Shown: positions 46,301 through 58,531 of the stretch, one piece after another | Numbering within the stretch: the stretch's first letter is position 1 | How the letters are laid out: each line of letters opens with the position of its first letter | NCBI GenBank assembly: GCA_001632435.1 | Contig: KV423915.1 | Coordinates: forward strand, 360,954 to 424,953 | Length of the DNA: 64,000 bases | Source of the DNA: Calocera cornea HHB12733 | Taxonomy: Eukaryota; Basidiomycota; Dacrymycetes; Dacrymycetales; Dacrymycetaceae | Direction: 5' to 3' | Made by a program: the position numbers and the translations under genes | The notes under the pieces: model-generated | Databases searched by the model: none | The model's input: only the letters and a program-made list of their open reading frames with translations | What the model was told of the DNA's origin: nothing

Positions 46301-48088
46301 GGTTCCCGACATTGTTGTGGTCTGGGTTAGAGTGAGAAAGACCGCGGGCCTTAATGTGCTGTAGAACCCCTGGCCGTCTACTGCTGCACATGCGTCTGCC
46401 TCCCTTCTCATATTCATACTATTATGCAGCAGTGAGCCGCGCAGTAGTCAGCCTCGGGATTGCCTGTTACAGTAGCGGCGACAGTGTATCTCATCCAGGG
46501 TCACGTTGAAGGGCTTGCTGTAGCAAGGGGCATTGCTGTACTGTGGACATTGATGTGTAGCATCATACGTATGCGGCGTATTCCTCGTTGGTTGGAGACG
46601 ACTTCTGACGTGACATGACGAGATGAGCCTTGCTGTACAGTATGCCCTGCTCAAGCTATGCATCGATCCAGGCACGGGGCGTTTGAGGCGCTCGAGCTCC
46701 ACGAAGAGTCATCCAGTGTCCCTTGTTGGGAAACGAGAAAGAAGAAGAAGATCACTCAGCCTTCAATCAAGGAGGGCTTATCTTCGGGGAAACATCCGGT
46801 CGATCGCGGTTCGTTGATGGTCCGTGCGCGTGGTCTCGGCGCCCTGGCAACAGCTCTATTAGGTCCCGGTAGACAGTACTGTCCTCGTCCTTTCCCTCGT
46901 CCTCTTCTTATCGAGTAAAGTATCCCGGACAGACGCCCCGAATGTCGGGCGAGAAATTCGGCAGTCTACATCAGCAAATTCCAATTTGCTCCAGGAGATA
47001 GCGCGCTGCTCCATTTGATTTGGGGAGCGGCAAGGAGCAGACCCTTGTCTCCGGAGGCACCGGGAGCTCTCTTCCAGCTCGTCCCCTTTTGGGGGGCAGT
47101 GTCCAATCACGTGCAGCTTGCTTTGAAGCCCTGATGCGCGACTTTTGACATGTCAGTCGTGACTTTGCATCTTGCCAGCTTTGTCCTCCATCTCCTTTGG
47201 CAGAGCTTTGAGAGGTATGTATCACTGTATATTGTCTTATGACCCAAGCTGACACCTGTTCTTAGATTTTGCACTTGCATAGCACAGTATGTCTTTCTCT
47301 GCGCAGTTGACACATTGTTGATTTCATTTCAGGCTGTATCTATTCTGCCTGCCGCTCTGGAATATGGTGCGCACCTTGTTCAAATTTCATGTCCACAGTT
47401 ACTGATTAAACATAGATATGAGTACCACATACATACAGGTAGGAACCTGTGGTAGTTTGTACCATATATGTATAGAAATGAGCATATGTAAATATATGCG
47501 AGACTTCAGAGTGCGTGGGAGCTGCCAGGAGCATGAGAGCTGGGGAGACGTAGGAGCTGCATGCAGGGTGCAGGAGCACTCTGGACTGCTCTAGAGAGGG
47601 GACCTGCCTCATAGTGCTCCCAAACTCCCTGCAGCTCTAGAGACATCTGGATCCGGCTCCAAATTCGCTGATGTAAATCGGTCTTCCTGTGAGATGGCTG
47701 TACATATCATCCGCCACAGCTTCGGTCTATGGCGCTCGAGGTGGGGTTCCTGATATGATGTATGTTTCGCAGTCATCAACCCGCGGATTGCTCACTTGAG
47801 CGCGCAGGCCCAAGCTCTGATTCTGCCAGACTGTAAGCTTCAATTGCTAGAGGGGCGGCAGGGGACTGGGGGAACTTCTTTTCTGGTTTGGTGACTCGGC
47901 AGTGTCATGTATCTCTTTGTCCTGGCTATGAAGGCAATGTGTTGATACACTCTCCTGATGTCAGCTGGTATGCTGCATCCCTCGCAAAGACTTGCAAGTT
48001 TTCTGGTTCCTCTAAAAGATGGTGGCAAAAGAATGTGCGGGTCCCCTACATCACTCTAGGGAATGCGGGTAGGTCGCGGAACTGGAGG
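43387..48088. other. Long gene-poor stretch
   Basis: About 4.7 kb with no gene I can support. 43,387-43,960 is GC-rich probable 5' leader or promoter of the kinase, with a GT microsatellite near 43,565-43,580 and GATGG repeats near 43,620. 44,000-47,300 is dotted with TACAGTA, TACTGTA and CTGTAC words (for example 44,241, 44,480, 44,838, 44,920, 45,054, 45,569, 46,468, 46,535, 46,632, 46,872). A GGATCG tandem is near 45,900. Open frames on both strands look like shadows. A non-coding RNA gene or promoter cluster could be present, but nothing in the sequence shows it. Confidence 0.4.
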
Positions 48089-48090
48089 TA

Positions 48091-48122
48091 CAGTACGCGA
48101 CAAAAATAATGTCACAGTCAGG
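48091..48122 (+). repeat. Tc1 left terminal inverted repeat
   Basis: 32 bp, ending GTCACAGTCAGG, identical to the complement of 49,399-49,430. Confidence 0.95.
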
Positions 48123-48228
48123 GTCCTACAATGACATTACAATGCCGTTCGTCTCATTGTCCACGGCCAATTCCAGCACAACATGCTTATAAAATGATTG
48201 TCTGTATTAATGGGAGTTGTAGACATGC

Positions 48229-49281
48229 TTAGTAACGTGTATTCTGGCCTTTTGCTTTGACCACTGCTGCAACCCTGCGTGTCATAGAGGCATAGAGATT
48301 TTTTATGAACCCAACGTCGGTTTTGTACCACTCATCTTCAATGACTTCCCAAAGCTCATCCTCGCCCTTTGGATCTGGGAGACGCCAGTGAACACGTTTC
48401 TTGAGGTGTGCCCAAACATGCTCGATTGGATTCAAGTCGCAGGAATGAGGTGGCCAGGTGAGAGACCACACATCGTGTTCTTCAAACCAGGCGCGGGCGA
48501 CCAAAGATGTGTGGGGTGAAGCGCCATCCTGCTGGAACATGAGGTCCCAGGGCTCCTTCTGGAGGTTGTGGAGGGTTCCTAGGAATGCCTCGTCAAGCAA
48601 GTCGCAGTAACCGGGACCGTCCAGAGTGCCCTGAATGCGATAGATTCGACCAACCCCTTGCGACGTGATGCAGCCCCAGACCATCACCCCGCCGCCGCCG
48701 CCATACTGCCAAGTTGGCCGCACATACTGCGGCAAATACCCCTCTCCCTTCTTCCTATAGCACCAAATCACCCCATCCGAGCCCTTGAGTGTCACCTGAC
48801 ACTCATCCGAGAAGATAACCTCGTCCCAAGTCTCCGCATCCCAGTTGAGATGGTCCACTGCCCATCTCTCCCGTTTTCGAATATGTTGCTCGGTTAATGC
48901 TGGCCGTTTCTTCATGATATAGGCAGACAGGGGGGTGGTTTCTAACCAGCACTGAACGGTTCTGACAGAGACATGTGGAAAGAGCTGTCGTTGGACATCT
49001 GCTGCATTGCGCGCTTTTCGGGTTCGGAGCAGAATGACTGCATGACGAAGATCGGCCTCAGAGGCTTGCCGCTTGCGCCCACGACCAATAATTGGTGCCT
49101 TGATGGACTCTTCAGTCTTACAAAGAGCATTCCGGTAGACAGATCGAACACTGATGCCAAATTCGTTCGAAAGTGCCATTGCGCGAACACCATTCTGAAG
49201 GGCGAAGGAACAGGCACATCATTTGGTTGGTGTACAGTAGATGTGCTTCTTTCGTACTTTCTCAGGAGTGACAGGGGCCAT
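48229..49281 (-). CDS. Tc1/mariner-family transposase (DD34E)
   Basis: Exon 1 is 49281-49258 (MAPVTPEK) and exon 2 is 49194-48229, with a 63-nt GT-AG intron. Together they give 329 residues. Without the intron, an in-frame TGA separates the two parts, so the splice is needed for the full N-terminus. A tandem helix-turn-helix region (ALSNEFGISVRSVYR, then the AADVQRQLFPHVSVRTVQCW segment) precedes the catalytic triad: IFSDECQV, LMFQQDGASPHTS and SCDLNPIEHVWAHLKKR. There are 34 residues between the second Asp and the Glu. A glycine-rich WQYGGGGGVMVWGC lies between the first two, as in Tc1 relatives. All catalytic residues are present. Confidence 0.93.
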
Positions 49282-49398
49282 CAGTCAGTGCAGAAGGTAA
49301 GGTCCGGCTGACAGCAATTTGGGGCACAGCTATGTAATGTGATTTTCGAGAATGGCAACAAACAATTTTCATTACAGACGCGACGCGACGCGTCAAAT

Positions 49399-49430
49399 CC
49401 TGACTGTGACATTATTTTTGTCGCGTACTG
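49399..49430 (-). repeat. Tc1 right terminal inverted repeat
   Basis: Exact complement of the left repeat; TA follows at 49,431-49,432. Confidence 0.95.
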
Positions 49431-49432
49431 TA

Positions 49433-50410
49433 CAGACACCTCTGTCATACAAATATAGAGACGACACTTAGTACCTGGGACAGCTGTGTGCTATCGCCGC
49501 ATTGTGAAGCAGCGAGCATCGCGCTGGAGATTCTGCAGCGAGGCAAGTCTGGGGAGGGAACTTGCTGGAGGATCGGCTACGTAGCAGTGAGCTGGCATTG
49601 TTGTGCTTTACGGCCATCAGCGTCCATCAACCCTTGGTCTCGCCGAGTGGAGACCTTGCCGCGACAACCTCTAGACGAGGCACATCTTTCACTCTTGATT
49701 GGGCGTACCATATCATGCACTTCGCTCTATCGACATATTCCGACCATCGTATAAATGTCGTTTTTGGGGCCCGGATCAGAGATCAGCACCTGCCAACCAG
49801 AAGAGCACCGTAATCATTGCACGGTATCTTGTTGACCCCTTGCTTCTCTTCCACTGACGGCGCAATGATGTGAGAGACATCTATCAGTTCCCTTTAGATC
49901 GTGGTGCTCCTTTTACGATTGCCAGGTTGTCGTCCGGGCGTTTAACGTTCTGCCCGATATACATGACGTCGCTGTCTGAAGGCGTGAGCCGTCTGGCGTT
50001 CCTTTCCCCCTGAACATCTTCGATGTCCGGCTTCTCGTGGTCCAAAACCAGTCGTCGGCCTTGTTTGGTTCAGAGTCCGAGGCGTTGCAACAAGTGTTTG
50101 TTAGCCGTTATCTCTCTGTGGTGGGATCTTCCGTTCTTCTCTTCGACCTTGGTAAGTAGACTATCAAGGCTCTGTGCGGAGTTATCTTCTAGAATACGTC
50201 TAAATTTTTGATGGAGGCATATAGGTGCATGGCCAGGAAAGGGGAGTTGGCGCTCAACCAGCGTGCCCGCACATCAATCTGCTGCAGCGGCGGGGTGTGG
50301 TGCATTCCGTCTGCCCAGCACGAACATCACAATTGCCCACAGCCATCTTCGGTAACTGTGCACAAGCGCATGTGGATCGCCTCTTCAATGCACTGTTTGT
50401 ACTTTTCGAC
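49433..50410. other. Intergenic stretch
   Basis: No supported gene. Plus-strand frames near 49,488-49,813 lack start context and splice structure. Confidence 0.35.
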
Positions 50411-51167
50411 CTAAGCACGTTCAAACCATATACCGCCCCTGCCGGCCTCCGCATCTCTCTTCAAGTCCACGCCCGTTCGAACCCCCACTGCGCCAAACGG
50501 CACCCCGCTCTGCACGCTCTCTTTCGCCTGTCCCCACCCCTTGCTCAACCCGTATCTCTCATCCAGCTCCTGCTTCCTTGTGTCCCCTCCGGCCAAACGG
50601 TAGGCGTAGGAGAGCCAGCGAGTGCCGGGTTGGCCTGGGAGGTAGGTGGCTAGGGTGAGGAAGGGGAACGAGGCGTAGAATGCAGTCCATGCTGTGTAAA
50701 ACACGCACACGATATCAGATCAACAGTCGGTGCAATCAATAATCAAGCTTACCAGCGGTCTTGGCGGTTAGGAAAGCCGCCCTCACCCCTAGCTCGGGGA
50801 CGATCCCTACGATGCTCGCTCCCCTAGGCTGGGCGCTTGCCCAAGTCAAGCTTCCCACCCGGAACACCCCGCTCACTGCCAGGTCCTCCCCTTTTCGGCT
50901 TGTCACCCGCAGCCTAAAATACCCATCCCCACTCGCCACAGGTATGTGTACCAGGAGGGTTTGCTGCAGTGTTTGACCAGGGGCTGAGGCAGAGGAGAAC
51001 AGGTGAGATATGTCGGCGTCATATTGTGCACGCTGTTTGGTGGTCAGGCGGGTGGTTGCGCTCCAGACGTCGTGAGTTTGTGGAGTCACATCCCATCCTG
51101 GGAGATGGGCGCCGCCTAGTAGACTACCGAGTGTCCAGCCTCTGGGTGGCTGAATTAGACTCCGCAT
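50411..51167 (-). CDS. Hypothetical protein, two exons, 231 residues
   Basis: Exons 51167-50753 and 50691-50411 join in phase across a 61-nt intron. The first exon is soluble in character, with alternating beta-strand-like stretches (LVHIPVASGDGYFRLRVTS, VSGVFRVGSLTW). The second opens with a short hydrophobic span (WTAFYASFPFLTLATYL) and ends in a charged tail (KRDAEAGRGG). An open minus-strand frame continues upstream to about 51,400 and could be an extra 5' exon. I do not recognise a family; a C-terminal membrane anchor is possible but unproven. Confidence 0.45.
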
Positions 51168-52388
51168 CTTTGTTATTAGAACGAGAGACCATACAATAAG
51201 CCCGTCCGATACCCTCTCCTCTGGAGGAAGACCTTCCTATCATCTGGCAGCGGCTCCTTTCCAAAAACAGATATAGGAACGACTGTTCGAGTCCCCGCAT
51301 AGTAGATGAACGGCCGTGTGTGCCTCAGGGTCGAGTACTTCTTCCCATAGCACATCTCGCCATCGCTACCGCGTCGGGTCAATATGTTTTCCTCCAAATA
51401 AAGGCAACAGTTACTTCAGATACTGCAAAGTTTCCACCGTATAATTATAAACTGCTTGCAGCGCTTGAGGGGCCATCTTGGGGATTTGCGAGCCTAAGAA
51501 AATGGCGAGGACTAGGAAGGCGAGTGACGTCAGGAGCAGAGTCGCGAGCATCGTTGGGCGCGCATCGCCGATCCCTGGCGCTTATTTATCCCGTTCGGCT
51601 CCGGAGGCAAGAGTTGCTCCGGGCATAGGATATTTACTACTGTAGCCGAAAAATTGCACAAGCTTGTAACCAAACCTGTTGGTAAATAACCAATAGAGAT
51701 TGGACCGAAGGACACGGGTCACATCGTCCGTTGCTCGAAGTGGCCTCACATCAAGATACAGTATGTGACCACAGCGGGGTGTCACTATAAACAACGGATA
51801 TCTGCACGTGAAACCCTGAGAACATCACAAGCGTTGCAGAAATGGATACGAGAACACAGTCATGAACATGAGCCAAAGACGCAGGCTGGATTGGGACAGC
51901 CGGAGGGGAGCATGCCGATTTACCACCGAGTGTCAGGGACAGGTTCCGACGCACCGCCCTGGGCCTCGGAACCCTTCGGAAACTCGTAGCCGCCCAACGA
52001 GTATAAGTACAGACCCGCTGCAATCGAGGTCCCCTTGTCATGTCAACTCTCGTCATCCCCCTCTGTACCTAGCCTAGTCTCTGAATCCACCCAGTTTCCC
52101 CCTCTGCCTAGTCCCCGTCCCTGCCCCCGGCTCGGTATAACCAATGCCCGCCAGAACCTCGGAACCTCCCCGCTCTCCCCTCGGAACCTTGCCCCTGCCC
52201 ATCCCTGACACCGAGCTCCCACAGCAACAGTGTCCTTGCATTTGGCAGGTTCCCGGCACAAAGAGCAACAGCATAACAAATGACTTCTTTCGGGTTTTAA
52301 GCATGTACCCCCGTAAGCCTGCAGAGCCGTCGGAGATTTGTTACTGTCGCCGCCCGCCATGCCAACTCGGGATGGCCGTTGCTTCGCC
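51168..52388. other. Intergenic stretch
   Basis: No supported gene apart from a possible 5' exon of the minus-strand gene at 50,411-51,167. Contains CGGAACC words around 51,960-52,190 with no clear structure. Confidence 0.35.
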
Positions 52389-52637
52389 TCTAGTCATCCT
52401 CACACGTACCCGTGTTGCAGCCAGGGCAGATGGGCGGCTTGTTCACTCATCAGAAACGCTCCCCGTCAGTAAGATACGGGTTCTCTGCAAGGCTACGAGC
52501 TGCATCGCGGGTCAATATACTGTAGTACAGGTGAAGGGCAGTCGGTGAGTGAGCAGCTCACTTTTGGAGCTGAGCACTAGAGCGTATGTGCTGCTCAGGA
52601 GAGCAAGGCACAGCACGAAGAAAGTGCGGGCGTTCAT
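52389..52637 (-). pseudogene. Small secreted protein, copy 1, probably broken
   Basis: The ATG at 52,637 opens a signal peptide (MNARTFFVLCLALLSSTYAL) very close to that of copy 2 at 53,733, followed by a donor GTGAGC at the matching position. Downstream, a frame with TRSLAENPYLTDGERF leads into two adjacent in-frame stop codons, and past them lies a cysteine-rich end (KPPICPGCNTGTCEDD) resembling the CGPAC end of copy 2. Either an unusual splice joins them or the gene is dead. A TATA-like box lies about 60 bp upstream (TATAAAG on the minus strand near 52,700). Confidence 0.45.
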
Positions 52638-53090
52638 GACACTGACAATGAAAAGACAGGGAGGAGTTGGGATGCACTTGGGTCCAACTGACACTTGTCT
52701 TTATACCTAAGGGTAACATGCGAGCCACTGCTTTACAAACGAGATCTGCACCAGGGCCATGCCGAAGGGGCCGCGTAAAATCGTGGTTCCGCATTTGCGT
52801 ATGGTCGACGCGCGACTTTTCGTAGGCGAGGCTCACACCCTGCGTCTCTGAGCAGGATTTTCCGCGATGGAGGGTATTGCGTCTCGAGATCGGAAGTTGG
52901 CGCAAGAAACCACATTGTTCATGTGTTATTCATCAGAACAACCAAGCTTTCCTCGGGGCACACTGACCTTCTGTTGTCCCGCCAAGAAGATCGGCTTATC
53001 CTATGCCGTCCGTGTTGTGTATTCTTGCTGTTCGACTTCCTGCACCCAGGCTTCCTAAGATCTCCCGCATTGCGCATGGTGCGGCCAATG
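52580..53090. repeat. Tandem segmental duplication, copy 1
   Basis: This segment and 53,670-54,180 align over promoter and first exon of the small secreted-protein genes. Shared blocks include GAGCAAGGCACA, GGAGTTGGGAT, a TATACCT motif, TTCATGTGT(T/C)A(T/C)TC and CCCGCATTGCGCA/CCCACATTGCGCA. The copies are about 1,095 bp apart and clearly diverged. Confidence 0.7.
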
Positions 53091-53462
53091 GTCTGTCTCC
53101 CCCCTTTCTCTCTTTCGTATACCACCAATGCACTGTAAGCGAGCAGAATCCTTCGTGCATCAGTGGGAATGATCAGTGGGAAAAGTGGGTGACCTGTTAC
53201 CGGAAACAGGGGGAACCCCGCTTGTAAATGCAGGTCACGGTGCGCAACAAGCTTGTCTAGAGCGTTGAGACGCAGTGGCGGACAACTTTAACGCTTCGCT
53301 TTCTATGGGAACGGCAGGTAGGAACGGTACATCTCAGTAATTAAGTCTACTCAGAGGACCTATAGAGCGTTCGCCGGCACTCTCGCGCCTGAGGCCTCCA
53401 CTACGAGCCAATAATCACAGCACCTCCGGCCGTCCACCCTGTTATCAGAGTGCCGTGCCTTC

Positions 53463-53733
53463 CTAATCAGCATGCGTGCATGCCGGTCCGCAATTGGGCT
53501 GCAATCCACCCTCAGACCGTATACCATCACTACAACCATTACTTACCGGAAGATATCTTCCTTCGAGATCTTCTCCGACAACTCGAACTATTTCAACGGG
53601 TTAATGTTGTGTCATTCCAACCGGGCATGCGCAGTCCCGGAGTGAAAATCGGCTCACCTTCGGGGTTGATCACGAGGGCGGCAGTGCCGCTCAGGAGAGC
53701 AAGGCACAACGCGTAGAAGGTGAGGGGGTTCAT
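53463..53733 (-). CDS. Small secreted cysteine-containing protein, copy 2
   Basis: Exons 53733-53658 and 53587-53463 give 66 residues. An N-terminal signal peptide (MNPLTFYALCLALLSGTAAL) is followed by a short mature chain with VVGEDLEGRYLP, SNGCSDG and a C-terminal PNCGPACTHAD; three cysteines lie in the mature part. Size and layout match small secreted proteins of fungi, which include effectors and pheromone-like peptides, but no function can be assigned. The chain does not end in a CaaX box. A TATA-like box lies about 65 bp upstream of the ATG. Confidence 0.6.
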
Positions 53734-54180
53734 GGCGGTGATATTGACGAGGTGTGGGAGTTGGGATACAGTTCTGTCAATCGCGTGCTTGTACTTATAC
53801 CTGGAGGCATCATGGTTGCCCAGGCTGGCGAACCACCCCCCAAGCGATTCAGGCAGCACAATTATGCTGTAAGCGTCGCGTAGGATTGCTGTCCCGCAGT
53901 CTCGTACGGTGCAAGAGTATGTTTTGCCAAGCGAGTATTGAACCATGCGGTCATCAATAAGCTTGTCCAGGATGGAAATGGGCTGCTTGCAAGGAAACAC
54001 CATGTTCATGTGTCACTCGTCGGAACGCGCACGGTTTTGTCGGGACAGGGTCACCTCTCTGCCATTCCATCAAAGAAGAGCTGTCTATCTCGTGCAGTCC
54101 ATGTCCCAAGTTCTTCCTATCCGACTTGCTTGCGTTGAGTCTTGCCAAGTTCTCCCACATTGCGCAGGTGCGGCACGTGA
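53670..54180. repeat. Tandem segmental duplication, copy 2
   Basis: Partner of 52,580-53,090, including the promoter and signal-peptide exon of the small secreted-protein gene. Confidence 0.7.
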
Positions 54181-54516
54181 CCTTACGGCATATTGATGAT
54201 CGCGGCGGCTGGTGGATTCGGCCGGCTTGATGTGATCGGCAACAGCTGTGCCCAAGTGTTGCGGATTGTGGTGACGACGCTCAGTGCCAGTGGACCAACA
54301 GGATGAGGATGGTCGACGGGGACGGTGAGCGGAATCACTGACGCGCGCGTCGCGGAGGGGAACGCGTCGGGAGAGGGATGGCTCATTATTTTTGTAGTGC
54401 CTTCTGCGGCCAGGGCCCACCTTGCATGCACGCCTCAGTCCGCGACCACCACCTTGCCGCTCCGTTTCATTAGACCGGCTTCAGCGGGCCTAAGATAGAC
54501 ATCGACTCGCTACATC
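54181..54516. other. Promoter region of the ISWI gene
   Basis: No gene seen. It lies just upstream of the ISWI start and past the duplicated block. Confidence 0.35.
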
Positions 54517-57500
54517 ATGGCTCAAGTACGATCAGTGGAGAATGGGCGCGGAATGGATGCTAATACACTTGGACAGACACCAACGCTCTCTGCCATACCC
54601 CAGCATATGCTCTCCGTCCCCGACGAGGACCCGGGCATCCTCTCCGATGTCATGCCAAGCGCGGATCCGTCGCGTCCAGTACGTCTCGCTATCTCATTTC
54701 ATCATGACTCGTGCTGAACGTTGACGGCAGGCATCGACTGCGCCCGAAACGGAGTCGGACATAGAGGGGAGCGATGTCGATATGGATGATTCTTACGAGG
54801 TGCGCGCTCACCCACACAACCCATGCCCATGCTTACGCAGCATCATCCAGCCCAACGGCGTCGACTCGACACCACAAAGCGCCAAGCTCCGCGCGCGGCA
54901 AGAAGCCGCGTCGGCACGCCAGGAGCGCCGGACCCAGAAGCAGGCGCAGGCCGGCCAACTGTCGGAGCGGCGGTACGAGCTCGACAAGCAGAAGGTCGCG
55001 ACGGCTATGAAGCGGTACAGCTACCTTCTGGGGCAGACGGATCTCTTTCAGCATTTTATGGATGCCAAGGTGCGTGGAGGACGCGTTTGGAGCCAGCGTA
55101 GGCGCTGACGGAGGACTATAGCAAGAACGCGATCCCGAGCTGAGCAACCTGCTCGAGCCCCAGAAGAAGACTAAGGGCAAGAAAGCCGCGTATGTGCTGT
55201 TTGAATCGTGCTTGGACCGTTTTCTGATAGGGTTGGTAGCACGGCTGAGCATCGCCACCGGAAGAGCGAGAAGGAGGAGGACGAGGAACTACTGAAGGAG
55301 AACGAGAAAGAAGACGAGGAGGACGAAGCTATCGTATTTGAGTCATCACCGCCTTGTACGTGCACCACCCTGGCTCTTCGCATCTGTAATTTGCTGATGG
55401 TTTATGGCAGACGTGACCGGGGGTACTCTGCGTGACTATCAAATCCAGGGTCTCAACTGGCTGGTAGACCTGTACCACCACGGCCTCAACGGAATCCTTG
55501 CCGATGAGATGGGTCTCGGAAAGACGCTCCAGACCGTGTCCTTCCTCGGGTACCTCAAGTACTACCGAGGGAAGGGCGGTCCCCATCTGGTTGTCGTACC
55601 CAAGAGTACGCTCGACAACTGGGCGAGGGAGTTTGCAAAGTGGGTCCCCGACTTCAACGTTCTTGTGCTGCAAGGGACGAGGGAGGAGCGCGTATGTGGA
55701 CCAAGCTCACCATTCACGACTGGAACTAACTTGTCTGCAGGCACAAATCATTCAGGAGCGACTCCTTCCCCTGAAGTTTGAGATCTGTGTCACATCATAT
55801 GAGATGTGTCTGCGCGAGACCTCCTCGCTCCGCAAGATGTCCTTCGGCTACATCGTTATTGACGAAGCCCACCGTATCAAGAACATCAACTCGATCCTGT
55901 CGAAAATCGTGCGCGAGCTCGCCTCTGAGGGCCGTCTGCTCATCACCGGCACGCCATTGCAGAACAACCTGCAAGAGCTGTTCTCCTTGCTCAACTTTAT
56001 CTGCCCGGAGATCTTCACGGACTACGAGGACTTGGAGAGCTTCCTCCACAAGGACACAGGCGGGAGCGGGGATGTCGAGATGGACGATGACGAGAAGAAC
56101 ATGCGGGTCGTCAAGGCTCTGCATAAGATCCTGCGTCCGTTCTTGTTGAGGCGTGTGAAGAGCGATGTAGAGAAGAGCTTGTTGCCAAGTGCGTCCATTG
56201 TGCGAATCCAAAGTGATAGGAGCTGACGACCGTTACAGAGAAGGAGATCAACCTCTACGTCGGCCTGACCGAGATGCAGCGCAAGCTGTACCGCAGCGTG
56301 CTCGAGAAAGATATCGAAGCCGTCCGTGGCATGACCGGCAAGAAGGAGGGCAAGACCCGCCTGATGAACATCGTCATGCAGCTGCGCAAGGTCACCTGCC
56401 ACCCGTACCTGTTCGATGGTGTCGAGCCCGGTCCGCCGTACACGACCGACGAGCACCTGGTCGAGAATGCAGGCAAGATGCTCATTCTAGACAAGCTGCT
56501 CAAGGCGATGAAGGCAAGGGGCTCGCGTGTGCTCATCTTCAGCCAGATGAGCAGGATGCTGGATGTGCTCGAGGATTACTGCATGTTCCGTAACTATCGT
56601 GCGTACATTCTAGCCACTTCGTTGAGTTTATACTGAGAGCAAATCAGAATACTGCCGAATCGATGGTGGAACCGCTCACGAAGACCGTATTGCCGCTATC
56701 GACGAGTACAACAAGGAGGGCAGCGAGAAGTTCATCTTCCTCCTGACGACGCGTGCCGGTGGTCTTGGTATCAACCTGACCACGGCTGACGTTGTGGTGC
56801 TCTACGACAGTGACTGGAACCCCCAGGCGGATTTGCAAGCCATGGACCGTGCGCATCGTATTGGCCAGACGAAGCAGGTCTACGTGTACCGGTTCATCAC
56901 GGAAGGCAGTGTGGAGGAGCGCATGCTGGAACGTGCGGCGCAGAAGCTCCGTCTCGACCAGTTGGTCATCCAGCAGCAGCGTGGGGCTCAGCAACAGCAG
57001 AAAGGTGAGCTATCTGACCTTGAAGGTCGGACATCTGGCTGATACTTGTCGTTCAGCCGCGAACAAAGATGAGTTGTTGGATATGATTCACCACGGTGCT
57101 GAGAGAATTGCCAATTCCAACGAGGAGTGAGTCGAGTCACACATCCATTGACGACATGCACTCATCGAAACCGTTTAGTCTGCTTGTCAATGACGATATT
57201 GAGGAGATCATTGCTCGTGGCGAGAAGATGACGGCCGAGCTCAACAGCAAATACGAGCAGCTGAACTTGGATGATCTAACCAACTTTAAAACCGAGTCGA
57301 CCATCCAGACGTGGGAGGGTGAGAACTTTGAGGGGAGGAAGTTCATGCCCCTTTCGCTGAACTGGCTCGAGCCTGAGAAGCGAGCACGCAAGGCCAACTA
57401 CTCGATCGACCAGTATTACAAGGACACGATGCGCGCTGGACCTGTCGCTGCGCCGAAGCCAAAGATGCCGAGGGCACCAAAGCAGATTGTTGTGTACGTG

Positions 57501-58531
57501 CTCCCGTATATGGAGCGCTGCAGATGCTGACAACATTTGATAGCAACGACTATCAATTCTTCCCGCCTCGGCTCTCTGAGCTGTATGAGAAGGAGTCGAA
57601 CTACTTCCGCAAGACTCAGGACTACAAGGTGCCTCTGCCCGATCCGGAAAATGAGGAGGATACGATGGAAGAGCGAGAGGCACGGCGGCAGAAGGAGCAG
57701 GAGACGATCGACAATGCCGTCCCTCTGACCGAAGAGGAGATTGCCGAGAAGGACGAGCTGTCCACGCAAGGCTTCCAGAACTGGCAGCGACGAGACTACC
57801 AGGCCTTCATCCGCGGCAGTGCCGACTTTGGGAAGGATGCGTGGGAGGATATCGTGAACGAGATCGGCAAGGACAAGACTGTTGAGGACGTGCAGGAGTA
57901 CGCGGCGGTGTTCTGGGAGCGGATCGACGAGCTGGAGGACAAGGAGCGGATCCTGCAGCGGATTGACGAGGGGGAGCAAAAGCGGGAGAAGACGCGGTCG
58001 ACGCAGGAGATCCTGGACCGCAAGGTGAAGCAGTACACGTACCCGATGCAGGAGCTCGAGCTGCACTACAACGTGACGAAGGGCAAGGTGTGGAGCGAGG
58101 AGGAGGACCGGTACCTGCTCGTGCGCCTGCAGCACTACAAGCTCGCGCGCGAAGACGTCTTCGATCTGATCAAGAAGGACATCTCGCAGTTCCCGCAGTT
58201 CCGCTTCGATTGGTTCATCAAGAGCCGGACGTCTGCCGAGATCAGCAGACGCTGCACGACGCTGCTGAACATGCTCAGGCGCGAGGTGGGCGAGGCAGCG
58301 GACGATGATGATGATGAGAAGCCGGCGAGGCAGACGAAGAAGTCTGCGGACAAGGAGAACAAGGGCAAGGTGCGTGTTTCCGTATCTCCGTCCAGCGCCT
58401 CGCTAACGAAGAAACAGTCAAAGCGCAAGCTGGACGACCTCAAAGCGGAGGACGGCACGCCCTCGCACGCGTCGCCCGCGCCGTCCATGCAGTCGAACGG
58501 CACGGGGCCGAAGAAGAAGTCGAAGAAGTAG
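54517..58531 (+). CDS. ISWI-family chromatin remodelling ATPase
   Basis: About a dozen exons give roughly 1,100 residues. After an acidic head ([16 protein letters not shown]) and a helical region with [17 protein letters not shown] come the SNF2 ATPase lobes: [27 protein letters not shown] (Walker A), [10 protein letters not shown] (DEAH), [34 protein letters not shown] and [12 protein letters not shown]. The C-terminal part has the autoregulatory and HAND-SANT-SLIDE order: [36 protein letters not shown] (SANT) and [13 protein letters not shown] to [12 protein letters not shown] and RCTTLLNML (SLIDE). A basic tail ends in KKKSKK. ISWI slides and spaces nucleosomes by binding linker DNA. Introns are short and phase-consistent; exon 3 begins at 54,851, not at the nearer AG. 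Confidence 0.93.

Larger units (their letters stand above)
48091..49430 (-). mobile_element. Intact Tc1-type transposon (1,340 bp)
   Basis: The ends are perfect 32-bp inverted repeats beginning CAGTACGCGACAAAAATAAT, at 48,091-48,122 and 49,399-49,430, flanked by TA on both sides (48,089-48,090 and 49,431-49,432). It encodes one full transposase on the minus strand. Perfect repeats and an open frame point to a recent insertion. Confidence 0.95.

Noticed and set aside
43387..48088. tRNA or other structured RNA genes in the gene-poor stretch
   Set aside because: I looked for tRNA A and B box patterns and found none convincing. A covariance-model scan would be needed to decide.
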